From contig CAWGKA010000004.1 in NCBI GenBank assembly GCA_963823045.1, positions 62,001 through 126,000 of the forward strand: a DNA stretch of 64,000 nt, in the 5' to 3' direction. Below are positions 16,861 to 25,938 of this stretch, in pieces; within the stretch, counting starts at the first letter, position 1, and each line of letters starts with the position of its first letter. The translations under genes and the position numbers were made by a program. The notes below the pieces were generated by a model. It saw only the letters and a program-made list of their open reading frames with translations. It was not told the DNA's origin and did no database searches. The stretch is from JADLGL01 sp963823045 (GTDB taxonomy: Bacteria > Pseudomonadota > Alphaproteobacteria > Rhizobiales > Kaistiaceae).

Positions 16861-18066
16861 ATGAAGATTGCTGCTGCTGGAAACCGCCCGGCGTGGGTGG
16901 ATAGGGTTCGGTTCGGTGCGAGTTCCGAGAGATCGGAACGCTACGCCGCACGGCGGAATCCTGTCTTTGGTGGCGTTGCCGGAAAGATCCTCCTGACGCT
17001 GACGCTGGTGGGCGTTCCCGTCACGATCATCGCAACATGGCTCGTCTATACGGCCAGCGTCGCCGACCAGCGCGCCGCCGGAAGCCAGCTCTACACCACC
17101 GCAGGCGTCATCGCCGCAATCCTCCTTCTCGCGGGGGCCATCCAGATTTTCATGCTGATCCGCACGATCGTCCGGCCGATCAGCCGAGTGCGGGCAGCAG
17201 CGCGCGAGCTTGGCAGCGGACAGCGCGACGTCAATCTCGGTGATCTCGTCAATCGCGACGACGAAGTCGGCGAACTCGCCCGCACCTTTGAGAGCATGGC
17301 CGCAAGGATTGCCGAGCGCGAAGAGGACCTGGTCGAGAAGGCCGCCGAACTGGCGCAATCAAACCACGATTTGTCGCAGTTCGCCTACGTTGCTTCGCAT
17401 GATCTGCAGGAGCCGCTGCGCATGGTTGCGAGCTATCTCGGCCTGATCTCGTCACGCTACCAGGGCAAGCTCGACAAGGACGCCGACGAGTTCATCGCCT
17501 ATGCCGTTGACGGCGCCGAGCGCATGAAGCGTCTCATCAATGATCTCCTTGCCTATTCACGCGCGAACAACCGTACCCTGAATGTCGAGACGGTCGCCGC
17601 CAAGTCGATCGTCGATCGTGTGCTCGACACCTATGCGCACAAGATTGGCGAGGCCGAGGCCGAGATCGTCGTCGGCCAACTGCCGGACATCTCCGTCGAC
17701 GAGGCCCAGATCGAGCGCCTGTTCGCCAATCTCATCGACAACGCCCTGAAATATCGCGGCGCGGCACGGCCCCAGATCCGCATCTCAGCGCGGCCGGACG
17801 GCAGATTCTGGGAGTTCACGATCACCGACAATGGCATCGGGATCGATCCGAAGTTCCAGAACAAGGTCTTCGAGATCTTCGCCCGCTTGCACGCCAGAAA
17901 TGAATATCCGGGCACCGGTATTGGTCTCGCCTCCTGCCGGCGTGTCGTCGAACGCCATGGCGGACGCATCTGGGTGGAGGCGGCCCCGGAGGGCGGTTCG
18001 ACATTCAAATTCACACTGCCTGGCGCCGGCGAACATCGCCGCGCGCCGATTGCCACGGCGGCGTAG
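16861..18066 (+). CDS. Membrane sensor histidine kinase (HAMP-HisKA-HATPase, bacteriophytochrome-like H-box)
   Basis: 401 residues. A cytoplasmic lead of about 40 residues, TM1 about 43-63, a very short periplasmic loop, TM2 about 79-101, then HAMP to about 155. The H-box is VASHDLQEPLRMVASYLG, typical of kinases that phosphorylate single-domain Rcp1-type regulators. The N box is NLIDNALKYRG and the G boxes are ITDNGIGIDP and GTGIGLASC. With almost no periplasmic domain it probably senses a membrane or cytoplasmic signal. The gene for its likely partner starts 18 bp downstream. Confidence 0.9.
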   Translation: MKIAAAGNRPAWVDRVRFGASSERSERYAARRNPVFGGVAGKILLTLTLVGVPVTIIATWLVYTASVADQRAAGSQLYTTAGVIAAILLLAGAIQIFMLIRTIVRPISRVRAAARELGSGQRDVNLGDLVNRDDEVGELARTFESMAARIAEREEDLVEKAAELAQSNHDLSQFAYVASHDLQEPLRMVASYLGLISSRYQGKLDKDADEFIAYAVDGAERMKRLINDLLAYSRANNRTLNVETVAAKSIVDRVLDTYAHKIGEAEAEIVVGQLPDISVDEAQIERLFANLIDNALKYRGAARPQIRISARPDGRFWEFTITDNGIGIDPKFQNKVFEIFARLHARNEYPGTGIGLASCRRVVERHGGRIWVEAAPEGGSTFKFTLPGAGEHRRAPIATAA

Positions 18067-18083
18067 CCGGGAGCGAAAGACAA

Positions 18084-18530
18084 ATGGAGAATGGAACTGC
18101 CGTCAGAACCCGCCCGGTCGAGATACTCCTCGTCGAGGATAATCCCGCCGATGTCAGGCTTACTGTCGAAGGGCTCAAGGAAGCCAAGATACGCAACAAT
18201 TTGCAGACTGCGGCGAGTGGCGAGCAGGCCCTCGACGTTCTTTACAGGCGTGGCGAGCATGCCGATGCGCCGCGCCCGGACGTGATCTTTCTCGATCTCA
18301 ACATGCCCGGCATGAGCGGTCTGGACGTCCTTCGCCGCGTGAAGGGAGACGACCAGCTGAAGACGATCCCGATCGTCATGCTTACGTCCTCGGAGGCCGA
18401 GTCCGACATCGTCCAGTCATACGAGCATCACGCCAACTGCTACGTGTCGAAGCCAGTCGCCTTCGAAGCCTTCACGCGCGTAGTGCGCAGCATCGAGAGC
18501 TTCTGGTTCGAGGTCGTAAAACTGCCCTGA
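18084..18530 (+). CDS. Single-domain response regulator (Rcp1-like)
   Basis: 148 residues, receiver only. Acidic pair ED (18-19), phospho-acceptor Asp71 in FLDLNMPG, Thr/Ser in MLTSSEAESD, Lys in CYVSKPV. The long beta4-alpha4 segment and C-terminal SIESFWFEVVKLP are typical of Rcp1-type regulators. It lies between the kinase at 16861 and the c-di-GMP enzyme at 18556 with short gaps, so it probably relays phosphate from the kinase. With no output domain it must act through protein contacts. Confidence 0.92.
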   Translation: MENGTAVRTRPVEILLVEDNPADVRLTVEGLKEAKIRNNLQTAASGEQALDVLYRRGEHADAPRPDVIFLDLNMPGMSGLDVLRRVKGDDQLKTIPIVMLTSSEAESDIVQSYEHHANCYVSKPVAFEAFTRVVRSIESFWFEVVKLP

Positions 18531-18555
18531 TCGCGCCGAGTGAAGAGCTCAAATC

Positions 18556-20313
18556 ATGGATCCTTTGACCCACCCCGAAGAACTGCGCGTTCTCGTCCTC
18601 GAAGACAATCCTGGCGATCGGCGTCTCGTCGACATTGCACTGAGAGACGGTCGCGAGGCGGGTTTCCCGCGGTGCCAAACACTGGCCTTTGGCGATCTCG
18701 GCAACGGCCTTGCGGTGCTGAAGAGCAACGAATTCGATCCCGACGCCATTTTGCTGGATCTCGGTCTGCCCGACGTGTCCGGCTTTGATGGCCTGCTTAG
18801 CTTGCATGGCGCCAACCCGAGGGTGCCAATTATCGTTCTGACCGGCCTGTCCGATCTGTCCACGGCCACCGAGGCGCTCAAGCTTGGAGCCAGCGACTAC
18901 CTCGAAAAGGGGGAGATGCAGTCCAAGATGCTGTGGCGGGCGATCCGCTACGCCATGGAGCGCAAGAAGAACGAAACGGCGCTGGTCGCCCTCGCCAACA
19001 CCGATCCGCTGACCGGCCTTCTCAATCGCCGCGCCTTCTTCGATCAGCTCGACGGTGCGCTCGATCACTCGAGGCGGACCGAACTAGGCTGCGCCGTGAT
19101 CACCTTCGACATCGATGCCTTCAAAGACATCAACGACATGCACGGACATCAGATTGGCGATCAGTTGCTGACGGCGATTGCATCTGAAGTCAGCGCCTGC
19201 CTGCGCAAGACCGATATGATCGGCCGCATTGGCGGCGACGAGTTTGCGGTCGTCGCCCAGAACCTGAAGACACCAAACGGCGCCATCGAAATTGCCGAAA
19301 AGATCAGGAACGCGGTCGGCGACATCAGGAATATCGCCGGCATCGATCTGCACACCATGATCAGCATCGGCATCGCCGTCTCGCCGCCTGACGAAAGCGT
19401 TTCCGATGTTCTCGTCTCACATGCCGATATCGCCATGTACAAGTCGAAGCGGAGCAAGGGTAAGGCCCGCATCCATTATTTCGACGACCGGATGGATGCG
19501 GAGGTGAAGTCTCGCCACGTCATCAAGAAGAGCATCATCGGAGATATCGAGCGGGGGCGGTTTTATCTGGACTATCAGCCGATCGTCGATGCCACGGGCA
19601 AGATCGTCGGTGCCGAGGCGCTCGCGCGCTGGCGCGGGCCCGATGGCAAGCTGATCCCGCCGAGCGAATTCATTCCGATCGCGGAGGAGGCGGGCTGGAT
19701 CACCTTGCTCAGCCGCCGCTTGGTCGAGACAGCCTGCGAAGAGGTGCGGGACATCATCGCCGCCGGGCTGACCATAGTGCCGATCTCATTGAACGTGTCG
19801 GCCATCCAATGCCGCGACGACACCTTTGCCGCCCAGCTGATCGAGACCATTCAGCGGTTCGGCATCGAGCCAAAGCTGTTCAACGTCGAGATCACTGAAT
19901 CGACGATCATCCAGAATGTGAAGGCGACGCAGAACAATCTCGAAGTGCTCAAGCTGGCCGGTCTCGGCATCCACATTGACGATTTCGGCACCGGCTATTC
20001 GAGCCTGTCGGTGCTGAAAGATCTGCCGCTCGACGGCCTCAAGATCGACCGCAGCTTCGTCGCCAACCTTCCCAACGACGCCGGCTCCACGCGTATCGTG
20101 CAGGCCATCGCCGAGCTGTCGCGGGCATTGGGCTTGCGCACGATCGCCGAAGGCGTCGAGGACTTGGAGCAGGTTGGACCTTTGTGCACCGTCGGCGTCG
20201 ATTTTCTGCAGGGCTACTACTTTTCGCGCCCTGTTGCGGTTTCGACCTTTCGCGAACTGCTCGCATTGCCCGCGGCCGCGGCGACAAGACTGCCTCTGGC
20301 GCAGTCCGCATAA
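18556..20313 (+). CDS. REC-GGDEF-EAL protein (diguanylate cyclase/phosphodiesterase)
   Basis: 585 residues. REC domain 8-130 with Asp68 in LLDLGLPD; GGDEF motif at about 226 (GRIGGDEF) preceded by RKTD, the inhibitory I-site RxxD five residues upstream; EAL motif in GAEALARW at about 354; NVSAIQ, EITEST and DDFGTGYSSL are intact, so the phosphodiesterase half looks catalytically complete. It could make or degrade c-di-GMP under control of phosphorylation. The paralogue at 21802 has the same layout but a changed EAL centre. Confidence 0.93.
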   Translation: MDPLTHPEELRVLVLEDNPGDRRLVDIALRDGREAGFPRCQTLAFGDLGNGLAVLKSNEFDPDAILLDLGLPDVSGFDGLLSLHGANPRVPIIVLTGLSDLSTATEALKLGASDYLEKGEMQSKMLWRAIRYAMERKKNETALVALANTDPLTGLLNRRAFFDQLDGALDHSRRTELGCAVITFDIDAFKDINDMHGHQIGDQLLTAIASEVSACLRKTDMIGRIGGDEFAVVAQNLKTPNGAIEIAEKIRNAVGDIRNIAGIDLHTMISIGIAVSPPDESVSDVLVSHADIAMYKSKRSKGKARIHYFDDRMDAEVKSRHVIKKSIIGDIERGRFYLDYQPIVDATGKIVGAEALARWRGPDGKLIPPSEFIPIAEEAGWITLLSRRLVETACEEVRDIIAAGLTIVPISLNVSAIQCRDDTFAAQLIETIQRFGIEPKLFNVEITESTIIQNVKATQNNLEVLKLAGLGIHIDDFGTGYSSLSVLKDLPLDGLKIDRSFVANLPNDAGSTRIVQAIAELSRALGLRTIAEGVEDLEQVGPLCTVGVDFLQGYYFSRPVAVSTFRELLALPAAAATRLPLAQSA

Positions 20314-20326
20314 CCGGAGAAAGATC

Positions 20327-21694
20327 GTGGACGTAGACCGAAAGATCGTGCTCACCCCCGACGTTCCGCCGGAGGGCTATGCACGTATCGTTGTCGCTTC
20401 AAGTGACCAGGGCCAATGCTCGATTGTTGCCGAGCAGTTGCGCGAGGACCGCGCGCTCACCGTCGAGACGGCATTGAGTTGGGAGGCGCTCAAGGCTCTG
20501 CTCGACGAGTTCCTGTTCGACGTCGTCGTTATCGGTGGTTCGCTGTCGGATCTGTCGGGTATCCAGGTCAACAACCATATCAACTCTTTCTATCGCGATC
20601 CGCCGGCGACGGTCCTTCTCGGGACGACCGACGTGCGCGCCGCGATCAAGGCCTTCCGTTGTGGTTTTGCCGACTACCTCACCGAGGATATGCGGGCCGG
20701 ACAGCTGATGCATGACTCGGTCGTCCGTGTCGCGCGAACGGTCCACGACAAGCGCGAAGAGCACGCGCATCTGGAGCATCTTGAGCGACTCGCGCAACGC
20801 GATGGCCTGACCGGCCTGCCCAACCGGCATGTGATCGAGGAGCGGCTGGAGCAGCTGACCCATATCAAGTCGCGCTACGGCAATCCCTTTGCGATCATCC
20901 TGCTGCACTTCAACGAGTTCGAGCACATCTGCGGCAGCTTTGGACTCAAGGTTGGCGACAGCGCGATGATTGCCTTCGCCAAGCGACTCGCCGGTGCCTC
21001 GCGTACGGCCGATACCGTCGCCCGCCTCAACGATGACACCTTCATCTATCTCGTCGACCGCGACGTCACGCCGGAGGGCATCAACGGCGCATGTCGTCGT
21101 CTGGCATCGGAGATGGCCTTTTCGCTGAATCTCGAAGACGTCGGCCTGTCGATCACCGCCGATATTGGGCCGGCGCTGTTCCCAACCGATGGATCCACCG
21201 TTGCCGCCCTCCTTGAAAGGGCCGAGTCGCGGTTCGCCACTGACTGGAGTGCGCAGTCCGCGATTGAGCAAACGGCCCCGCTCGCATCTCCGCCCGTGGC
21301 CCCTGGCGCCGACGGTGCTGCTCCGAATAGCGGCGCCGCAATGGCGAATGAGGGCGCCGATGACGTCCCCTCGGGAACGGTTGAATCTTCCGACACTGAT
21401 CGCTTGAAGAACCGTCGCAAGTCTTTGCGACGCCGCACGCTGAAACGCGGCCTTCTCATCCTGAACAAGGGCTACAGCACCGTCAATTGCGTCATCCGGG
21501 ACATATCGGAGACCGGTGTGCGCGTATCAGTCGAAGGACGCTTCATGGCGCCCGACTGGATGGAACTGATGATCGCCGACACCGACAAGAGGCGTCCCGT
21601 AGAGAAGCGGTGGCAGCAGGACAACCAACTCGGTCTTATGTTCCTCGATCTCGGCGAGGATGAGGACAAGGCTCAGGCGAAGGCATTCGCCTGA
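20327..21694 (+). CDS. Pseudo-receiver, degenerate GGDEF and PilZ protein
   Basis: 455 residues from a GTG at 20327 with GGAGA 5-6 nt upstream; the longer frame from 20174 overlaps the previous gene. Residues 10-140 have a receiver-like fold, but the phospho-acceptor is missing (VVVIGGSLSD near residue 70). A GGDEF-like domain follows (DGLTGLPNRHV) in which the active-site loop is NDDTF, so no cyclase activity is expected, while the I-site RxxD is kept as RTAD five residues before it. After an Ala/Pro linker a PilZ domain begins near 362 (RRKSLRRR, then DISETGVRV). This reads as a c-di-GMP sensor with two possible binding sites, not an enzyme. Confidence 0.85.
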   Translation: MDVDRKIVLTPDVPPEGYARIVVASSDQGQCSIVAEQLREDRALTVETALSWEALKALLDEFLFDVVVIGGSLSDLSGIQVNNHINSFYRDPPATVLLGTTDVRAAIKAFRCGFADYLTEDMRAGQLMHDSVVRVARTVHDKREEHAHLEHLERLAQRDGLTGLPNRHVIEERLEQLTHIKSRYGNPFAIILLHFNEFEHICGSFGLKVGDSAMIAFAKRLAGASRTADTVARLNDDTFIYLVDRDVTPEGINGACRRLASEMAFSLNLEDVGLSITADIGPALFPTDGSTVAALLERAESRFATDWSAQSAIEQTAPLASPPVAPGADGAAPNSGAAMANEGADDVPSGTVESSDTDRLKNRRKSLRRRTLKRGLLILNKGYSTVNCVIRDISETGVRVSVEGRFMAPDWMELMIADTDKRRPVEKRWQQDNQLGLMFLDLGEDEDKAQAKAFA

Positions 21695-21801
21695 TCGCCG
21701 TCGTCACGGAAGTAGCAAATGGACACCAATGGTTGCCTTAAGTTTCCGATTTGCGGCGCGATGGTAGCGTCGCGAATGTCTGTGGATTGAGGATGGGGGG
21801 A

Positions 21802-23541
21802 ATGGCTGCGATCTCAGCGCTAGTGATCGACGACAATCCTGGCGACCGGAAATTGGTGGAGCAGGCCCTGGCGGAGGCCAGCCGCGGGGCTGGAATGACC
21901 TGTAGTGTCGTCGGAACAGCTAGCCTTGGCACGGGTCTCGAATTGCTGCGCAAGGGCGCGCATCGTTTCGATGTCATTCTGCTCGACCTCGGTCTGCCGG
22001 ACACGAAAGGCCTCGACGGGCTTGTCAGCCTGCGCGGCGTCAGCGCCGGAGCCCCTATCGTCATTCTCACCGGTCATGCCGATCCGCTGACGGCAACGGA
22101 AGCGCTGAAGCACGGGGCAAGCGACTATCTGCACAAGAGCGAACTGCAGGCCCTCACATTGTGGCGCGCGATCCGCTACGCCATCGAGCGCAAGAAATTC
22201 GAGAGCGAGCTCGTCGAGTTTGCCAATACCGATCCGCTCACCGGCGTTCTCAATCGCCGCGCCTTCTTCGCCTGCCTTTCAGAGGCCTTGGAGCAAGCAC
22301 GGCGTTCCGAACTGCATTGCGCCGTGATCGTGTTCGACATTGACAGGTTCAAGGAAATCAACGATCGCCATGGCCACCATGTCGGCGACACCCTTCTCGC
22401 CGCCATCGCTCACGAGATCACCCTGCGGCTGAGAACGACCGATACCGTCGGTCGCCTCGGTGGCGACGAATTCGCAATCGTCGCCCCGAATATCAGGACG
22501 GCGAGTGGCGCCTTCCACATCGCAGAGAAGATCGCCGAGGCAGTCGATGCGATCGACATTGTCGAAGGCATTTCAGTCCGGCCTCGTATCAGCATCGGCA
22601 TCGCCGTCTTTCCGCTCGACGACAATCCCGCCAATGTTCTCGTCGCTCACGCCGACATGGCGATGTACAAATCGAAGAACAAGAAATCCGGCGCGATCCA
22701 CTATTACGATCAGCAGATGGATCGCCGCGTCAAGCGGCGGGACGTGATGCGCAAGCGCATGATGTCCGACATGCCCGGCCGGTTCTATCTCGACTATCAG
22801 CCCATCATCCTGTCGCGCAGCAACGAGGTTGCAGGCGTCGAAGCGTTGGCCCGCTGGCAAGGCCCCGGCGACAAGGTCCTGCCGCCCAACACCTTCATCC
22901 CCATCGCCGAGGAATCCGGCTGGATGCCTCTGCTCGGCGGTCGCCTGCTCGAACAGGTCTGTACGCAGATCCGTCAATCGATCGAAGAAGGACTTCCCGT
23001 CGTGCCGGTCTCGCTGAACGTCTCGGCGACGCAGTGCAACGACCAGACCTTCGCGGCGCGGATGATCGGCACCATCCGCTATTGGTCCATCGATCCGGCG
23101 CTGATCAACATCGAAATCACCGAAGACAAGATCCGCCGGAACCTTGGCGTGGCGCAGAGCAACCTTCGGCAACTGAAGAACGCCGGCATCGGTGTCCACA
23201 TGGATGGCTTCGGCGCTGGCTCCTTCAGCTTCGCCATCCTCAAGGACCTGCCCCTCGACGTCATCAAGATCGACAGGACCTTTGTCGCCGACATGAAGGT
23301 CGACATTCGCTCGATGCAGGTCATCAAGGCGATCGTCGATCTGGCGCGCAGACTCGAGGTGAAGATCGTCGCCGAGGGCGTCGAATCCGAGGACCAGGCA
23401 GCAATGCTACGCGCGATCGGCGTCGAGTATTTGCAGGGCTTCTATTTTTCCCGGCCGGTCGGCATCGAAAAGCTGCGAGGTCTGTTGGCCGATGGCGCGC
23501 ACTTGGCAAAAGCTCCCGCCGAGCAGCGGGTCGCGAGCTAG
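21802..23541 (+). CDS. REC-GGDEF-EAL protein with altered EAL active site
   Basis: 579 residues from the ATG at 21802, which has GAGG 9 nt upstream; earlier in-frame ATGs lack a site. REC with DDN and LLDLGLPD; GGDEF motif near 221 with I-site RTTD; EAL in GVEALARW. The phosphodiesterase metal motif DDFGTG reads MDGFGAG, with Gly469 in place of the second Asp, so hydrolysis is probably lost or weak. Elsewhere it closely parallels the protein at 18556, so they are duplicates that have diverged in the EAL domain. Its TAG stop overlaps the moaA stop on the other strand in a CTAG. Confidence 0.92.
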   Translation: MAAISALVIDDNPGDRKLVEQALAEASRGAGMTCSVVGTASLGTGLELLRKGAHRFDVILLDLGLPDTKGLDGLVSLRGVSAGAPIVILTGHADPLTATEALKHGASDYLHKSELQALTLWRAIRYAIERKKFESELVEFANTDPLTGVLNRRAFFACLSEALEQARRSELHCAVIVFDIDRFKEINDRHGHHVGDTLLAAIAHEITLRLRTTDTVGRLGGDEFAIVAPNIRTASGAFHIAEKIAEAVDAIDIVEGISVRPRISIGIAVFPLDDNPANVLVAHADMAMYKSKNKKSGAIHYYDQQMDRRVKRRDVMRKRMMSDMPGRFYLDYQPIILSRSNEVAGVEALARWQGPGDKVLPPNTFIPIAEESGWMPLLGGRLLEQVCTQIRQSIEEGLPVVPVSLNVSATQCNDQTFAARMIGTIRYWSIDPALINIEITEDKIRRNLGVAQSNLRQLKNAGIGVHMDGFGAGSFSFAILKDLPLDVIKIDRTFVADMKVDIRSMQVIKAIVDLARRLEVKIVAEGVESEDQAAMLRAIGVEYLQGFYFSRPVGIEKLRGLLADGAHLAKAPAEQRVAS

Positions 23542-24081
23542 CCGCCTGTCACGCTCATATGCCGCTTCAGCGCGGGCGCGGCGCCGCGGCGCTCGATAGC
23601 GAAATCGTGCCCCTTCGGCTTACGGTCGATGGCTTCGGTGATTGCCGCCTGCAGCGCTTCATCGGACGCTGAGCTGCGCAGCGCGGCGCGCAAATCGGCA
23701 TCGGCCAGCTCCTGCGCCACGCCGGCAAGTTGCGAGCCATTGGTGGTGACGGTGAGTTCGTCCAGCCCGCCGCTGCCGAGATGCCGAGATAATGAGCGGA
23801 CCAGCTGCGTGAGGGCGAACCAGCGGCTCGCCGCCGGTAAGGCGCAGCTTGCGCACCCCACGGGCTATGAAGGCGCTGGCAAGACGGTCGAGTTCCTCCA
23901 GCGATAGCAAGTCTTCCTTCGGCAGGAAGGCCATATGCTCGGACATGCAATAGACGCAGCGGAAATCGCAGCGGTCGATGACTGACAGGCGGAGATAGGT
24001 GATCGAGCGCCCGAAGCGGTCGACCAGCGGTGCGCGATCAATCGGTTCGACGTCGCCGAGTCTGGCGAGGCTGACATTCAT
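23538..24081 (-). pseudogene. moaA: GTP 3',8-cyclase MoaA, internally deleted and frameshifted
   Basis: The first 85 residues are good MoaA: RFGRSITYLRLSVIDRCDFR, the radical-SAM cysteines in CDFRCVYC, and LRLTGGEPLVR. A frame change follows near 23812; the other frame gives LVRSLSRHLGSGGLDELTVTTNGSQLAG. It then jumps directly to the MoaA C-terminus (DLRAALR, IDRKPKGHDF, RHMSVTGG). Some 170-190 residues, including the second Fe-S cluster cysteines and GTP-binding part, are absent. The join falls on a tandem ATCGGC repeat at 23694-23705. As written it cannot work. The start overlaps the upstream scaffold gene stop as ATGA. Confidence 0.8.
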
Positions 24082-24563
24082 GCCGAATGCGCCCCCTCGT
24101 TGTGCTCCGCGATCTGGCGCATGGCGTCGACGACGGCATCGAAAATCAGCATCACCGCCGGGTGGCGCGACGGATAGCTGCGAACCGATTCAAGGAGCCG
24201 CAACTGCCCGAAACGGCCGCCGGGTGGCGGCCCGTTCTCCTTCAGCATCGCCCACATCGCTTCGCGTGCCGCGACCACCTCGCTGCGTGTCGCCCCGACA
24301 ATATTGGCGGCGACGATCGCGGCGGCGGCTTGCCCGAGTGCGCACGCTCTCACTTCCAGCGCAAAATCGCTGATGGCCCCATCGTTCATGTCGAGGTCGA
24401 CCGTGACTGTCGATCCGCACAGCCGCGAATGTTGCGTCGAGGTGGCGTCGGGCGAGGGCAGGCGTCCGACGCGCGGCATGTTGCCGACGAGGCCGAGAAT
24501 CTCGCTGTTGTAGAGATCCTCATATCCCGCATTTGCAAAGTCTTCGCGGCCGGACATCTTCAT
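24078..24563 (-). CDS. IscU/NifU-like iron-sulfur cluster assembly scaffold protein
   Basis: 161 residues. Two of the usual cluster cysteines are visible in HSRLCGSTVTVD and VRACALGQAAA; the third position is not obvious, as in the rhizobial sub-family with MLKENGPPP and LRLLESVRSYPSRH. The N-terminal DLYNSEILGLVGNMPRVGRL is typical. Its stop overlaps the moaA start by ATGA, suggesting that it helps assemble the clusters of MoaA or another enzyme. The adjacency is seen; the role is inferred. Confidence 0.8.
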   Translation of the reverse strand: MKMSGREDFANAGYEDLYNSEILGLVGNMPRVGRLPSPDATSTQHSRLCGSTVTVDLDMNDGAISDFALEVRACALGQAAAAIVAANIVGATRSEVVAAREAMWAMLKENGPPPGGRFGQLRLLESVRSYPSRHPAVMLIFDAVVDAMRQIAEHNEGAHSA

Positions 24564-24599
24564 CCAATCAGTCGAGCGCGCGCGGTCGAACCGGCCCGT

Positions 24600-25013
24600 T
24601 CAGAGGCGAATGATACTACAGGTCGCGCCCGCTGCCGAAGGGCCGGCATGTGCGGAGCGGATCAAAAGACAGTCAGCCTCTGCCAAAACGCCGAGCAGGG
24701 CCAAATCCTGCGCCGGAAGCGGAGTCGCACGTGGCAATCCCGAGGCGTCCTCCATGAGCGTCGCGCGAAGATAGGTCGTGCGCTCGCCGTTGGCTGTGAC
24801 GAGGCGGAGCCGCGCCCCGGCGCGCGTGTCGGCACTCCTGAAAGCGTAGCCGTCCGTCGCCGAGGCATCGAATGCCGGCTGACTGCGGAGGGCGGCGATT
24901 GGCTCGGCCAGGATGCGCCCGCCAGCCATCGCCAGCGGCACGCGTTCGCCGGCCAAGGGCATGACACCCTCCAGCACACGATCAAGTGCGGTTTCGACGG
25001 GAAGGAGGCTCAT
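24600..25013 (-). pseudogene. moeA: Molybdopterin molybdotransferase MoeA, internally deleted
   Basis: Only 137 residues where about 400 are expected. The N-terminus is MoeA (SLLPVETALDRVLEG, AMAGGRILAEPIAALRSQP, ASATDGYAFRSADTRAGARL), then after residue 70 it changes directly to the extreme C-terminus (TYLRATL, LLGVLAEADCLLIR, CSIIRL). The central domain with the catalytic PTGDE-type loop is missing, but the frame is kept. It resembles the break in moaA nearby. Without another copy elsewhere, molybdate insertion would be lost. Confidence 0.75.
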
Positions 25014-25134
25014 TCGCGTGATCCATCCGGGACTTAGCGGCGTCGACGGTCAGCAATATCGGTCCGGCCGCGCTTTGAACAGCACCGGCATAGGCGTATC
25101 CTGGCGCAACGAACGCCGCGCTCAAGCCCGCGCC

Positions 25135-25140
25135 AGGAGG
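25135..25140 (+). promoter_or_regulatory. Shine-Dalgarno site fixing the TTG start of moeB
   Basis: A consensus AGGAGG ends 5 nt before the TTG at 25146. No ATG or GTG in frame nearby fits, so this site decides the start. Confidence 0.75.
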
Positions 25141-25145
25141 ACCGC

Positions 25146-25937
25146 TTGCCGTTATCGGACGACGAAATCGAGCGCTATGCCCGGCATTTGGTGATGCCAG
25201 ACATCGGCGGGGCCGGCCAGCAAAGGCTGAAGGCCGCGAGCCTTCTCGTCATCGGCGCCGGCGGTCTCGGCGTGCCGGTGCTTTCCTATTGCGCGGCCGG
25301 CGGCGTCGGCCGCATCGGCGTCGTCGATCACGATGTCGTCTCGCTCGCCAATCTGCAGCGCCAGGTTCTGTACCGCACCGGCGATGTCGGCCGGTCGAAG
25401 GTGCAGCGGGCGGCAGAGGAGATGGCCGCGCTCAATCCGCATGTTGTCGTCGAGACCTTCACGACGAAAGCAACGGCCGACAACATCGGCTCGCTTGTCG
25501 AAGGCTACGACATCATCGCCGATTGCACCGACAACGCCTCCTCACGCTACGCCATCTCCGACGCCTGCTTCCATGCCGGCAAGACATTGGTGACGGCGGC
25601 GGTGATGCGCATGGACGGCAATGTCACGACGCTGAAGCCGCATGAGCGCGGGCCCGACGGCGAACCCAACCCCACCTATCGCTGCCTCTTCCCCAATGCG
25701 CCGGAAGACGGCGCGGTGCCGGTCTGTGCCGAACTCGGCGTGCTCGGCGTCATGACCGGACTCCTCGGTTCGATCCAGGCGCTGGAGATCATCAAGGAAC
25801 TCGCCGGCATCGGGTCGAGCCTGGTCAGCCGCCTGCTGCTCGTCGACGGTCGTGACCTCCGCTTCGAGACGATCGACTATCGCTGGAACCCCGAGAATAT
25901 CCTCAACGGCCGCAGCGCCATCACCGTGGATGCCTGA
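25146..25937 (+). CDS. moeB: MoeB/ThiF-family adenylyltransferase
   Basis: 263 residues from a TTG with AGGAGG upstream. It adenylates the C-terminal Gly-Gly of a sulfur carrier such as MoaD. Visible: RYARHLVMPDIGGAGQQRL, nucleotide loop VIGAGGLGVPVL, the DHDVVSLANLQRQ activation motif, DCTDNASSRY and the Cys loop VPVCAELGVLG. No rhodanese domain is attached, so it is the short MoeB/HesA form. It is divergent from moeA and 1 bp before moaC, so it likely serves MoaD (30685) in molybdopterin synthesis; a ThiS partner cannot be ruled out. Confidence 0.88.
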   Translation: MPLSDDEIERYARHLVMPDIGGAGQQRLKAASLLVIGAGGLGVPVLSYCAAGGVGRIGVVDHDVVSLANLQRQVLYRTGDVGRSKVQRAAEEMAALNPHVVVETFTTKATADNIGSLVEGYDIIADCTDNASSRYAISDACFHAGKTLVTAAVMRMDGNVTTLKPHERGPDGEPNPTYRCLFPNAPEDGAVPVCAELGVLGVMTGLLGSIQALEIIKELAGIGSSLVSRLLLVDGRDLRFETIDYRWNPENILNGRSAITVDA

Positions 25938-25938
25938 C

